NCBI GenBank assembly: GCA_030145435.1
Contig: JAQYVQ010000564.1
Span: 1-8,166, forward strand
Direction: 5' to 3'
DNA length: 8,166 bases
DNA from: Syntrophobacteria bacterium
GTDB taxonomy: Bacteria; Desulfobacterota; DSWW01
Shown piece after piece: positions 1 to 5,657 of this stretch. The notes under the pieces are model-generated. The model ran no database searches, had not been told where the DNA came from, and worked only from the letters and a program-made list of their open reading frames with translations. Each line of letters opens with the position of its first letter. Position 1 is the stretch's first letter. The position numbers and the translations under genes are program-made.

Positions 1-1
1 G

Positions 2-523
2 GGGTGGGAGCGGAAGGACATGCTCCAGGCCCAGGCGACATTCACAAAACTGTTTGGGCCTAACCTGGGTGCAGATGATATAGCATTCCTCTTTGAAGTG
101 GGCGCCACCTGGTTCTTCGGGATGGAAGACAAGGACGTGCTTCGGTACGATGGGCCGGGAACCGAGACGAGCGGCAATTCCTGGTGGACGGAGGCGGGTC
201 TCCAGCCGTTCACAACCGAGGGGGGCTTTGCAGACTCCTTCTCCTGGGGGTACCGTCTCGTGTTGGCACCGACCTTCAACAATGCGATCGGCGCTGTTAC
301 GCTCACGCCGATCTTCGCCTGGGCCCACGACGTGGAGGGCGTGACGCCGATCCCGATCAGCAATTTCGTTGCGGGAACCAAGGCAATGAGCTTGATGCTC
401 AATGCTGTCTATCTACAGAAGATCCAGGCCAGGCTGGCGTACACAATGTTCTTCGGGGGGGGCAAGGCGAACCTTCTCCACGACCGTGACTTCATCTCCC
501 TGAGCGCCAGCTATTCCTTCTAG
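2..523 (+). CDS. DUF1302 family outer-membrane beta-barrel protein, C-terminal part (5' end outside window)
   Basis: The reading frame is open from the window edge, so only the last 173 residues are present; the ATG at 20 is an internal methionine, since coding sense continues upstream of it (GWERKDMLQAQ). Seen: alternating polar/aromatic strands, a stretch WGYRLVLAPTFNNAIGAVTL, and a C-terminus LSASYSF ending in phenylalanine, the usual signature for outer-membrane barrel assembly. The sequence pattern (MLQAQ..TKLFGP..GAD, RYDGPGTE, NNAIGAV, LLHDRDF) matches my memory of the DUF1302 family, whose members are usually over 500 residues. The family is of unknown biochemical role but is commonly encoded directly before a DUF1329 protein, as here, and often near genes for use of hydrophobic or aromatic compounds. 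It probably acts as an outer-membrane channel or envelope component. Alternative: another porin-like barrel. Family call fairly sure, function not. Confidence 0.8.
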   Translation, partial: GWERKDMLQAQATFTKLFGPNLGADDIAFLFEVGATWFFGMEDKDVLRYDGPGTETSGNSWWTEAGLQPFTTEGGFADSFSWGYRLVLAPTFNNAIGAVTLTPIFAWAHDVEGVTPIPISNFVAGTKAMSLMLNAVYLQKIQARLAYTMFFGGGKANLLHDRDFISLSASYSF

Positions 524-550
524 CAAGGCCGGCGAACCGACCATCTTCAA

Positions 551-557
551 AGAGGAG
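551..557 (+). promoter_or_regulatory. Ribosome binding site of the DUF1329 gene
   Basis: AGAGGAG lies 8 nt before the ATG at 566, within the 42-nt gap after the DUF1302 stop. It fixes this start and shows independent ribosome loading on a shared transcript. No promoter is evident in the gap. Confidence 0.7.
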
Positions 558-565
558 ATACACGA

Positions 566-1942
566 ATGAGAAGAAGCTCGAAATGGATATCTGCCTGTAC
601 ATTTATTCTTGCGTTGCTGGTGGCGGTTGTGCAGGCGGAGGCCAAGGTCTCGGCCGAGGAAGCCACGAAGCTCACGGATGGAACGCTCACGCCCCTGGGG
701 GCAGAGAAGAAGGGGAACGAGGAAGGGACCATTCCCGCGTGGGACGGAGGCATTACGGAGATCCCCGAGGGGTTCAAGGAGGACAGTGGAGACTACGTCG
801 ACCCCTTTGCGGGTGACAAGATCCTGTTTACCATCACCGCTGCGAACATGCTGGAATATGCAGACAAGCTGTCGCCCGGCCAGATCGATCTGTTCAAGCG
901 GTACCCGAACACCTACAAGATGAATGTGTACCCGACCCGGCGGAGCGCCTCGTACCCGCAGCGTATCTATGACTGGGCCGTGAAGAATGCCACGACGGCG
1001 GAACTCGTGGAAGGGGGCAATGGGTTCAAGAACGCGTGTGAATCGATCCCCTTCCCCATTCCGAAGGAGGGGATCGAGGCGGTCTGGAACCACCTGACGC
1101 GATTCCGGAACGACACGGTCTATCGGGTCTACGCTTCCATCGCACCCACGGCGGGGGGGGCGTACACGGTCGTTACGACCGAAGAGAAGATCTTCTTTCC
1201 GTACTCGGTGGCGGGTGCGACCTCCGAAACGATCAACAACGTGTTGATCTACTTCCTGTCGAACGTACTCGCCCCGCCCCGCATGGCGGGTGACCTCCTT
1301 CTGGTTCACGAGACCCTGGACCAGGTCAAGGAGCCTCGTAGGGCCTGGACGTACAACCCGGGACAGCGGCGCGTGCGCAGGGCGCCGAACGTGGCCTACG
1401 ACTTGCCCACCGGCACGGCGGACGGCCAGCGGACGGCGGACATGCTGGACATGTACAACGGCGCGCCGGACCGTTACGAGTGGAGCCTCATCGGAAAGAA
1501 GGAGATGTATATTCCGTACAATTCGTACAAGGTCACCGACCGGCAGGTCAAATACAAGGACATTATCCGACCGGGTCATCCCAACACGGACCTCCTTCGG
1601 TACGAATTGCACCGGGTCTGGCACGTTGAAGCAAAGCTGAGGCCGGGAACGAGGCACATCTACGCCCAGCGAACCTTCTACCTGGACGAAGATACGTGGA
1701 CAATCCAGGTAGCGGATCTCTACGATAATCAGGGCGAACTCTGGAGGGTATCGGAAAACCACCTGGTCAACTACTACGATCTGCCCATGAGCGCCACGGC
1801 CATGGAGGTTCACTTGGACCTGCAGAACGGTCGCTACCTCGCCCTCGGGATGACGAACGAGGGAACGCCCTGGAGCTTCAAGGAGAAGTTCCCCCTCGAC
1901 CTGTTCACGCCCGCAGCCCTGCGCAGGGCAGGTCGGCGTTAA
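566..1942 (+). CDS. DUF1329 family periplasmic/envelope protein (LolA-like fold)
   Basis: The complete protein has 458 residues, a normal family length. The start is backed by an AGAGGAG ribosome site at 551-557, 8 nt before the ATG. Residues 1-26 form a Sec-type signal peptide: charged MRRSSK, hydrophobic core about 8-22, and an AEA|K cleavage site near residue 26. The mature protein begins with the family hallmark TPLGAEKKGNEEGTIPAWDGGI (residues about 42-63), followed by DPFAGDKILFTITAAN, KLSPGQIDLFKRYP and PFPIPKEGIEAVWNH; the C-terminal third carries YAQRTFYLDEDTWTI and a WRVSENHLVNYYDLP segment. DUF1329 proteins are placed near outer-membrane lipoprotein-sorting proteins by fold; a role in moving or sensing hydrophobic material between the membranes is inferred, not shown. 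The gene lies 42 nt after the DUF1302 gene and is almost certainly co-transcribed with it. Family call firm; reaction and substrate unknown. Confidence 0.88.
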   Translation: MRRSSKWISACTFILALLVAVVQAEAKVSAEEATKLTDGTLTPLGAEKKGNEEGTIPAWDGGITEIPEGFKEDSGDYVDPFAGDKILFTITAANMLEYADKLSPGQIDLFKRYPNTYKMNVYPTRRSASYPQRIYDWAVKNATTAELVEGGNGFKNACESIPFPIPKEGIEAVWNHLTRFRNDTVYRVYASIAPTAGGAYTVVTTEEKIFFPYSVAGATSETINNVLIYFLSNVLAPPRMAGDLLLVHETLDQVKEPRRAWTYNPGQRRVRRAPNVAYDLPTGTADGQRTADMLDMYNGAPDRYEWSLIGKKEMYIPYNSYKVTDRQVKYKDIIRPGHPNTDLLRYELHRVWHVEAKLRPGTRHIYAQRTFYLDEDTWTIQVADLYDNQGELWRVSENHLVNYYDLPMSATAMEVHLDLQNGRYLALGMTNEGTPWSFKEKFPLDLFTPAALRRAGRR

Positions 1943-1958
1943 ACAGGGTAAGGCAATC

Positions 1959-2588
1959 TCAAGCTTCCGAAACGGCCTTTCTGGCAAAATCTTTGCCTGA
2001 GGTGCTGTCGGGGCCGAAGAAGTCGGCCCCGATTTCATCGGCGAATTCCTTAGTCACCGGTGCACCGCCGATCATGACCTTGACCGCGTCGCGTAACCCG
2101 GCTTCCTGAACCGCCTCGATGACCTCCCTCATCGCGAGCATCGTCGTCGTGAGCAGGGCAGATAGCCCCAGGACCTGTGGCTGGTGCTCTTTCACGGACT
2201 CGACGAAAGCCTCGGGCGGAACATCGATTCCCAGGTCCACGACCTTGAACCCGGCCCCTTCGAGGGCAATGGAAAGGAGATTCTTGCCGATGTCGTGCAT
2301 GTCCCCCCGGACCGTGCCCACGACAACGGTGCCGGTGGATCTGGCTCCACTCTGAACCATGCCCGGCTTGAGGAGTTCCAGCCCCGCCTTCATCGCCTTG
2401 GCGGCCATGAGCATCTCGGGAAGATAGAACTCGCCCTTTTGAAAGAGGTCGCCTACCACGTCCATTGCGGGAATCATCGCCTCATTCATCATCGCATCCG
2501 GGGCCGTCCCGTCCTGGAGGAGTTGTTGGACCCGGTCGACCGTGTCGCTAACTTTTCCAGCCACCACGGATTCTCTCAGTTTCTCCAT
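1959..2588 (-). CDS. Corrinoid (B12-binding) methyl-carrier protein, MtaC/MtbC/MtvA-like
   Basis: The protein has 209 residues. The ATG at 2588 is chosen because AAGGAGAG stands just upstream; an in-frame TTG at 2630 is less likely. Residues 1-85 form the helical B12-binding cap region (PAMDVVGDLFQKGEFYLPEMLMA). Residues about 86-209 are the Rossmann-like cobalamin domain with the motif GDMHDIGKNL: D96, H98 (lower axial cobalt ligand) and G101, then SALLTTTM from S143 and the GGAPVT loop at 174-179. Proteins of this size and pattern carry a methyl group on cobalt between a substrate methyltransferase and a second methyltransferase that passes it to tetrahydrofolate, coenzyme M or another acceptor; they act in the cytoplasm. 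Its operon partner, 63 nt upstream, is a URO-D-fold methyltransferase, which fits this role. The substrate is unknown. The last codons contain strong inverted repeats (see 1983-2032). Alternative: an orphan B12 sensor, less likely with this neighbour. Confidence 0.9.
   Translation of the reverse strand: MEKLRESVVAGKVSDTVDRVQQLLQDGTAPDAMMNEAMIPAMDVVGDLFQKGEFYLPEMLMAAKAMKAGLELLKPGMVQSGARSTGTVVVGTVRGDMHDIGKNLLSIALEGAGFKVVDLGIDVPPEAFVESVKEHQPQVLGLSALLTTTMLAMREVIEAVQEAGLRDAVKVMIGGAPVTKEFADEIGADFFGPDSTSGKDFARKAVSEA
1983..1997. repeat. Small stem-loop at the convergent gene ends
   Basis: GGCAAA-ATC-TTTGCC forms a 6-bp stem with a 3-nt loop, inside the last codons of the corrinoid gene and 41 nt past the DUF1329 stop. 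It lies 10 nt before the stronger hairpin at 2008-2032 and may add to transcript-end formation on either strand, or be chance. Confidence 0.35.
2008..2032 (+). terminator. Candidate terminator hairpin for the DUF1302/DUF1329 transcript, embedded in the corrinoid gene
   Basis: The perfect 10-bp arms TCGGGGCCGA and TCGGCCCCGA enclose a 5-nt loop AGAAG and are followed on the plus strand by TTTC, a poor T-run. It starts 66 nt after the DUF1329 stop. On the minus strand the same bases encode GADFFGPDS near the end of the corrinoid protein and no T-run follows. Since only 16 nt separate the two stop codons, any terminator for either operon must overlap coding DNA. A chance product of GC-rich codons cannot be excluded. 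Confidence 0.4.
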
Positions 2589-2593
2589 CTTGA

Positions 2594-2601
2594 CTCTCCT
2601 T
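2594..2601 (-). promoter_or_regulatory. Ribosome binding site deciding the corrinoid protein start
   Basis: On the minus strand AAGGAGAG sits 5 nt before the ATG at 2588. The in-frame TTG at 2630 would add 14 residues (MQNAGLASRERRVK) that do not resemble the usual start of corrinoid proteins, so the shorter product is preferred. Confidence 0.7.
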
Positions 2602-2605
2602 TCGC

Positions 2606-2617
2606 GACTCGCGAGTC
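2606..2617. repeat. 12-bp perfect palindrome between the methyltransferase and corrinoid genes
   Basis: GACTCGCGAGTC equals its own reverse complement. It lies in the 63-nt gap of the minus-strand operon, just upstream of the corrinoid gene's ribosome site. As RNA it could form only a 4-bp stem with a CGCG loop. It may be a chance palindrome, a protein site or a weak intercistronic hairpin; nothing decides between these. Confidence 0.35.
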
Positions 2618-2651
2618 CGGCATTCTGCAAAACCTTCTGGCAATCCCATCG

Positions 2652-3782
2652 TCAGGCGTACCCGTGTTCTTCGTTCCAGTTCCTGGTTTCGTCGATCATG
2701 GCATAGTAGTTCTCGATTTTGCAGTAGTTGGTCACCGAGTTGCCGGAGCCGAGCATGATACCCCCGGCGGGTGTGCAGGCTTCGAGGATCTGACGGGTGC
2801 GGGCCCTCACATCCTCGGTCGTTCCTCTGGCCAGGAGGTCCACGTCCACCCCGCCCAAGAGGGAAATGCGATCTCCATACCTCCTGTGCATCTCCTCGAT
2901 GGGCGTGATGTTGTCCTGAAAGCTGTGTAAGGCATCAATTCGGACGTCTTCGATCAGGTCTTCCAGGAGTGCTTCGATCTTGCCGCAGGAATGAAAGATA
3001 AAGGGCTTGCCGTTCTTATGGCAGGTATCGGCGAACCGCTTGTGCCTGGGTAGAACGTGTTCGCGGAAGAAATCGGGATGCAGCATGGTGCCGTGGTTGA
3101 AGCCCATGTCCTCGCCGTAGAAGACGGCCCCGGTGCTCGGGTGGGCCGTTGCCATGTCGATGGCCCGTTCGGTCAGGATAGCGAGGTTCTCCAGAATATC
3201 AACGAGCAGATCCGGCTCCTCGATGCTCTTGATCGCCATGGTTTCGAAGCCCATGAGATTCCTGAGTTCCTCGAAGATACCGTTGCAGAAGATCATCTGC
3301 TTCATCCCGGCGGGGATCTTGTCGGACGTGTACTCGATCGGAAGGATGCTGATCTCTTCGACTGCGGGCCAGTGGAAGGATTGGAATTGTTCCCTGGAGG
3401 CGATCAGACCGCTATGCTCTTCCTGCCATCCCCGGACCTTTCCTCCCTGACGTGGGTTCTCTTTTCGGTTCCATGCTGTTTGTTTCAACGGGACGATGGG
3501 CGTCATGGTCACGTAGTCATAGCCCACGGACCGGTGGAAGGCGATCGTCAGGTCCATGAGTTGGATGCCGGCCTGTATTTCGCCGGGGCCCATCTGTTCA
3601 GTCATGTTTGCGAAGTCCATCCAGCTCTCGATGGGCGACTGGAGGCCGGTCGCTTCCTCCTGGATTTCAAGGTCTACCAGCAGCTCGATAATGGGGACGG
3701 GCCCCTCGGTGGTTTCGCGTAGGAGGACCTTTCGAAAATGGTCGAAATCCGGCTCTTCTTTGAAGGGTTTTTCGATCCGCAT
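2652..3782 (-). CDS. URO-D-fold corrinoid-dependent methyltransferase (uroporphyrinogen decarboxylase family)
   Basis: The protein has 376 residues. The ATG at 3782 has an AGGGAGA ribosome site 6 nt upstream and gives the start MRIEKPFKEEPDFDHFRK; an in-frame GTG at 3800 has no comparable support. The fold is the URO-D barrel: FANMTEQMG near 57-65, FYGEDMGFNHGTMLHPDFF at 221-239, KPFIFHSCGKIEALLEDLIE at 259-278, DALHSFQDNITPIEE at 283-297, and LLGGVDVDLLARGTTEDV at 308-325. H264 and C266 form the H-x-C pair that binds zinc in MtaA/MtbA-type methyltransferases. True HemE is ruled out by the divergent N-terminal region and by the corrinoid-protein partner encoded next. In this family the enzyme moves a methyl group between a substrate and the corrinoid protein. 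The third zinc cysteine of MtaA/MtbA is not obvious: the expected area reads GGIMLGSGNSV, with C336 and C354 on either side. The substrate is unknown, possibly a methoxyl or methylated-sugar compound. Confidence 0.85.
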   Translation of the reverse strand: MRIEKPFKEEPDFDHFRKVLLRETTEGPVPIIELLVDLEIQEEATGLQSPIESWMDFANMTEQMGPGEIQAGIQLMDLTIAFHRSVGYDYVTMTPIVPLKQTAWNRKENPRQGGKVRGWQEEHSGLIASREQFQSFHWPAVEEISILPIEYTSDKIPAGMKQMIFCNGIFEELRNLMGFETMAIKSIEEPDLLVDILENLAILTERAIDMATAHPSTGAVFYGEDMGFNHGTMLHPDFFREHVLPRHKRFADTCHKNGKPFIFHSCGKIEALLEDLIEDVRIDALHSFQDNITPIEEMHRRYGDRISLLGGVDVDLLARGTTEDVRARTRQILEACTPAGGIMLGSGNSVTNYCKIENYYAMIDETRNWNEEHGYA

Positions 3783-3788
3783 ATCGTA

Positions 3789-3795
3789 TCTCCCT
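3789..3795 (-). promoter_or_regulatory. Ribosome binding site deciding the URO-D-type methyltransferase start
   Basis: AGGGAGA on the minus strand lies 6 nt before the ATG at 3782. The alternative GTG at 3800 would place this element inside the coding sequence. This choice also makes the distance from operator to start match that of the divergent gene. Confidence 0.7.
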
Positions 3796-3813
3796 GGCAC
3801 GTTTTGATTTTGT

Positions 3814-3842
3814 TATTTAACATACATGTTAATCCAATGCAA
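3814..3842 (-). promoter_or_regulatory. Candidate promoter of the methyltransferase/corrinoid operon
   Basis: On the minus strand TTGCAT (3842-3837) is a -35-like hexamer, followed after 17 nt by TAAATA (3819-3814) in the -10 position; a 16-nt spacer would give TTAAAT. The match to the -10 consensus is poor to moderate. The operator at 3817-3832 fills the spacer, an arrangement expected of a repressor site. A start a few bases past the -10 would give a leader of about 25 nt. Placement rests mainly on the parallel with the plus-strand promoter. Confidence 0.45.
3817..3832. promoter_or_regulatory. Operator copy 1 (TTAACATACATGTTAA), methyltransferase side
   Basis: A 16-bp near-perfect palindrome with 7-bp arms TTAACAT/ATGTTAA around a central AC. 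It matches the reverse complement of the second copy at 3936-3951 in 15 of 16 positions. Its centre lies about 43 nt from the methyltransferase start codon. It is probably bound by a dimeric transcription factor; the central bases do not give the CG typical of many LacI operators, and I cannot name the regulator family. Confidence 0.7.
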
Positions 3843-3925
3843 ACATATTCTTTCACCTATTCTAATGAGATCCAGGTTCCAAAACAGGTAAACGGCGAGG
3901 CGGGAAAGGGACCCCGATTTGTCTC

Positions 3926-3954
3926 TTGTGCTGGTGTAACATGTATGTTAATAG
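3926..3954 (+). promoter_or_regulatory. Candidate promoter of the glycosidase operon
   Basis: TTGTGC (3926-3931), a 17-nt spacer and TAATAG (3949-3954) occupy the same offsets from the operator as the elements on the minus-strand side; the two stretches also share TGG straight after the -35-like hexamer. TATGTT at 3944-3949 is an alternative -10 inside the operator. A start near 3961 would exclude translation from the upstream in-frame ATG at 3945 and leave a leader of about 26 nt before the ATG at 3987. Consensus matches are weak, so an activator is also possible. Confidence 0.45.
3936..3951. promoter_or_regulatory. Operator copy 2 (GTAACATGTATGTTAA), glycosidase side
   Basis: The second copy of the shared palindrome, inverted relative to copy 1, with symmetric arms TAACAT/ATGTTA around a central GT. 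Its centre is 119 bp from that of copy 1 and about 44 nt from the GH13 start codon. Two matched sites on the two sides of a divergent region suggest joint control, perhaps with DNA looping. The roughly 100 bp between the copies shows no gene and no other repeat I could support. Confidence 0.7.
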
Positions 3955-3986
3955 AACATGATGAATTGCGTCGAAAGCGATGGGAT

Positions 3987-5657
3987 ATGAAGGCACGTCA
4001 GGGAGGCCCGGAACGGTGGTGGCAGACCGGTGTGGTCTATCAGATCTATCCTCGGAGTTTCATGGACAGTGACTGCGACGGGGTAGGGGATTTGAGGGGT
4101 ATTGTCTCGAAGCTGGATTACCTGAATGACGGGACAGAGAAATCTCTGGGTATCGATGCCATCTGGCTCTCGCCGATCTATCCATCTCCGAACAAGGACT
4201 TCGGTTACGACATCAGCGATTACAGGGACATCGATCCGCTCTACGGGAACATGGAGGATTTCAAGCTTCTGTTGAGAGAAGCGCACGATCGGAACATCCG
4301 GATCGTGATGGACCTGGTGATCAACCACACTTCGGACCAGCACCCCTGGTTCATCGAGGCATGCAAGAGCCGGGACAATCCGTACCATGACTGGTACCTG
4401 TGGCACGAGGGGAAGAACGGCAAGGCCCCGAACAACTGGTTTGCCTTCTTTGACAAGAAGGCCTGGTGGTGGGTCGATGAAGTGCGGAAGTTCTATCTCT
4501 CCACGTGGTGTCGATACCAGCCGGAGGTGAACTGGCGGAACCCGGGGCTGAAAGAAGCCATGTTTGATGTGATGCGGTTCTGGCTCGAACTGGGTGTGGA
4601 CGGGTACAGGATCGATGTGATCAACTGGTTCATGAAGGACGAGCAGTTCCGCTCCAACCCTTTTCGGCCTCAGTTGAGCCCGCCCGACCTTCAGAAACAC
4701 ATCTACGATCGGAACCGGCCGGAGACCCACGACCTCTGTCGGGAGATTCGGGAGGTGGTGGATGCCTTTCCGGATCGATTTTCGGTAGGAGAGGTCTACA
4801 CGACATCAGCAAAGGATGCCTCCTCCTACTACGGCAACGGGGATGAACTCCACCTCGCCTTCAATTTCGCCTTTCTGTTCAAGAAATGGGGGGCTGCCAA
4901 TTTCCTTCAAGAGATCGAGAAGTGGGACAGTCTGCTGAGAGACAAGGGCTGGCCGACCTACACCCTGTCGAATCACGATCAACCCCGGCACTACACCCGT
5001 TACGCAGAAGGTGACGAGACCAACAAGCGGGCACGCGTCGCAGCCGCCATGCTCCTGACCCTGAGGGGAACGCCTTTCCTCTACTATGGCGAGGAAATCG
5101 GGATGTCCGACCTGAAGATAGGGAGAAAGCAGATTCAGGATCCGCTGGGGAAGAAATATTGGCCCATCCTCAAGGGCCGTGACCCGGCACGGACCCCGAT
5201 GCAGTGGAGGGGCTCTCGCCATGCAGGATTCTCCACGGCGGACCCGTGGCTTCCGGTCCACCCGAAGCACGGGGTTGTTAACGTGGAGAGTCAGGCCGGG
5301 GATCCCGGGTCCCTCCTGTCCTTGTATAGAGAGCTCATATGGTTGCGAAAAAGGACGCCTGCCCTCTGCCGAGGGGAATATCGCTCACTGGTTTCCTCTC
5401 CGACGGAATACCTCGTCTACCTTCGATCTTATGAAGGCCAGACGGTTCTGGTCTTGTTGAATTTCGTGGGAAAGAGCGTAACGGCTGCGCTACGCGGAAA
5501 CGGCAATGAAGTGATGGCGGGCAAATGGGAGGTCCTCTTCGGAACGGACAGGCTGAAGGGCAGTCGATTGGAGGTCTCGACGGGTATGGGCCTTCAAGGG
5601 TACGAGGTTCTGATCGCGGAGAGAACAGAAGAGCGTAATGGAGGATCGCACAAATGA
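3987..5657 (+). CDS. GH13 alpha-glucosidase (oligo-1,6-glucosidase/isomaltase-like)
   Basis: The protein has 556 residues, the usual length for this group. The frame is open further upstream, but the family begins near WWQTGVVYQIYPRSF (11-25), and the operator/promoter sits before 3955, so ATG 3987 is preferred despite a weak ribosome site. Conserved regions are intact: calcium loop DSDCDGVGD (27-35), region I DLVINH (109-114), QPEVNW (178-183, usually QPDLNW), region II GYRIDV with nucleophile D210, region III VGEV with acid/base E269, and region IV NHD with D331. A C-terminal beta-domain starts near residue 465. V211 next to the nucleophile is the residue linked in yeast and Bacillus enzymes with activity on alpha-1,6 bonds, whereas threonine favours maltose. 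No signal peptide is seen, so it is likely cytoplasmic and hydrolyses short alpha-glucosides to glucose. It overlaps the next gene by 4 nt. Exact substrate uncertain; a transglucosylating relative is possible. Confidence 0.9.
   Translation: MKARQGGPERWWQTGVVYQIYPRSFMDSDCDGVGDLRGIVSKLDYLNDGTEKSLGIDAIWLSPIYPSPNKDFGYDISDYRDIDPLYGNMEDFKLLLREAHDRNIRIVMDLVINHTSDQHPWFIEACKSRDNPYHDWYLWHEGKNGKAPNNWFAFFDKKAWWWVDEVRKFYLSTWCRYQPEVNWRNPGLKEAMFDVMRFWLELGVDGYRIDVINWFMKDEQFRSNPFRPQLSPPDLQKHIYDRNRPETHDLCREIREVVDAFPDRFSVGEVYTTSAKDASSYYGNGDELHLAFNFAFLFKKWGAANFLQEIEKWDSLLRDKGWPTYTLSNHDQPRHYTRYAEGDETNKRARVAAAMLLTLRGTPFLYYGEEIGMSDLKIGRKQIQDPLGKKYWPILKGRDPARTPMQWRGSRHAGFSTADPWLPVHPKHGVVNVESQAGDPGSLLSLYRELIWLRKRTPALCRGEYRSLVSSPTEYLVYLRSYEGQTVLVLLNFVGKSVTAALRGNGNEVMAGKWEVLFGTDRLKGSRLEVSTGMGLQGYEVLIAERTEERNGGSHK
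5640..5644 (+). promoter_or_regulatory. Ribosome binding site of the GH4 gene inside the GH13 coding end
   Basis: GGAGG lies 9 nt before the GH4 ATG at 5654 and within the last codons of the GH13 gene. Together with the ATGA stop-start overlap at 5654-5657 this indicates translational coupling of the two enzymes. Confidence 0.65.

Noticed and set aside
587..598. Possible lipoprotein signal (ISA-C) at residues 8-11 of the DUF1329 protein
   Set aside because: The hydrophobic core lies after the cysteine rather than before it, and a standard AEA|K signal peptidase I site follows; a lipobox reading does not fit.
413..2038. Long minus-strand frame opposite the DUF1329 gene
   Set aside because: It is the antisense shadow of a well-supported gene in GC-rich DNA; its translation is rich in Arg, Val and Pro and shows no recognisable domain.
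2589..2630. TTG start at 2630 for the corrinoid protein
   Set aside because: The ATG at 2588 has a good ribosome site and the family-typical length; the 14 extra residues have no support.
3783..3800. GTG start at 3800 for the URO-D-type methyltransferase
   Set aside because: The AGGGAGA ribosome site lies within this stretch and serves the ATG at 3782.
3738..3986. N-terminal extension of the GH13 protein by 83 residues to an ATG at 3738
   Set aside because: It would run antisense through the start of the methyltransferase gene and across both operators; the added residues do not resemble a GH13 N-terminus, and the family begins near residue 11 of the product from 3987.
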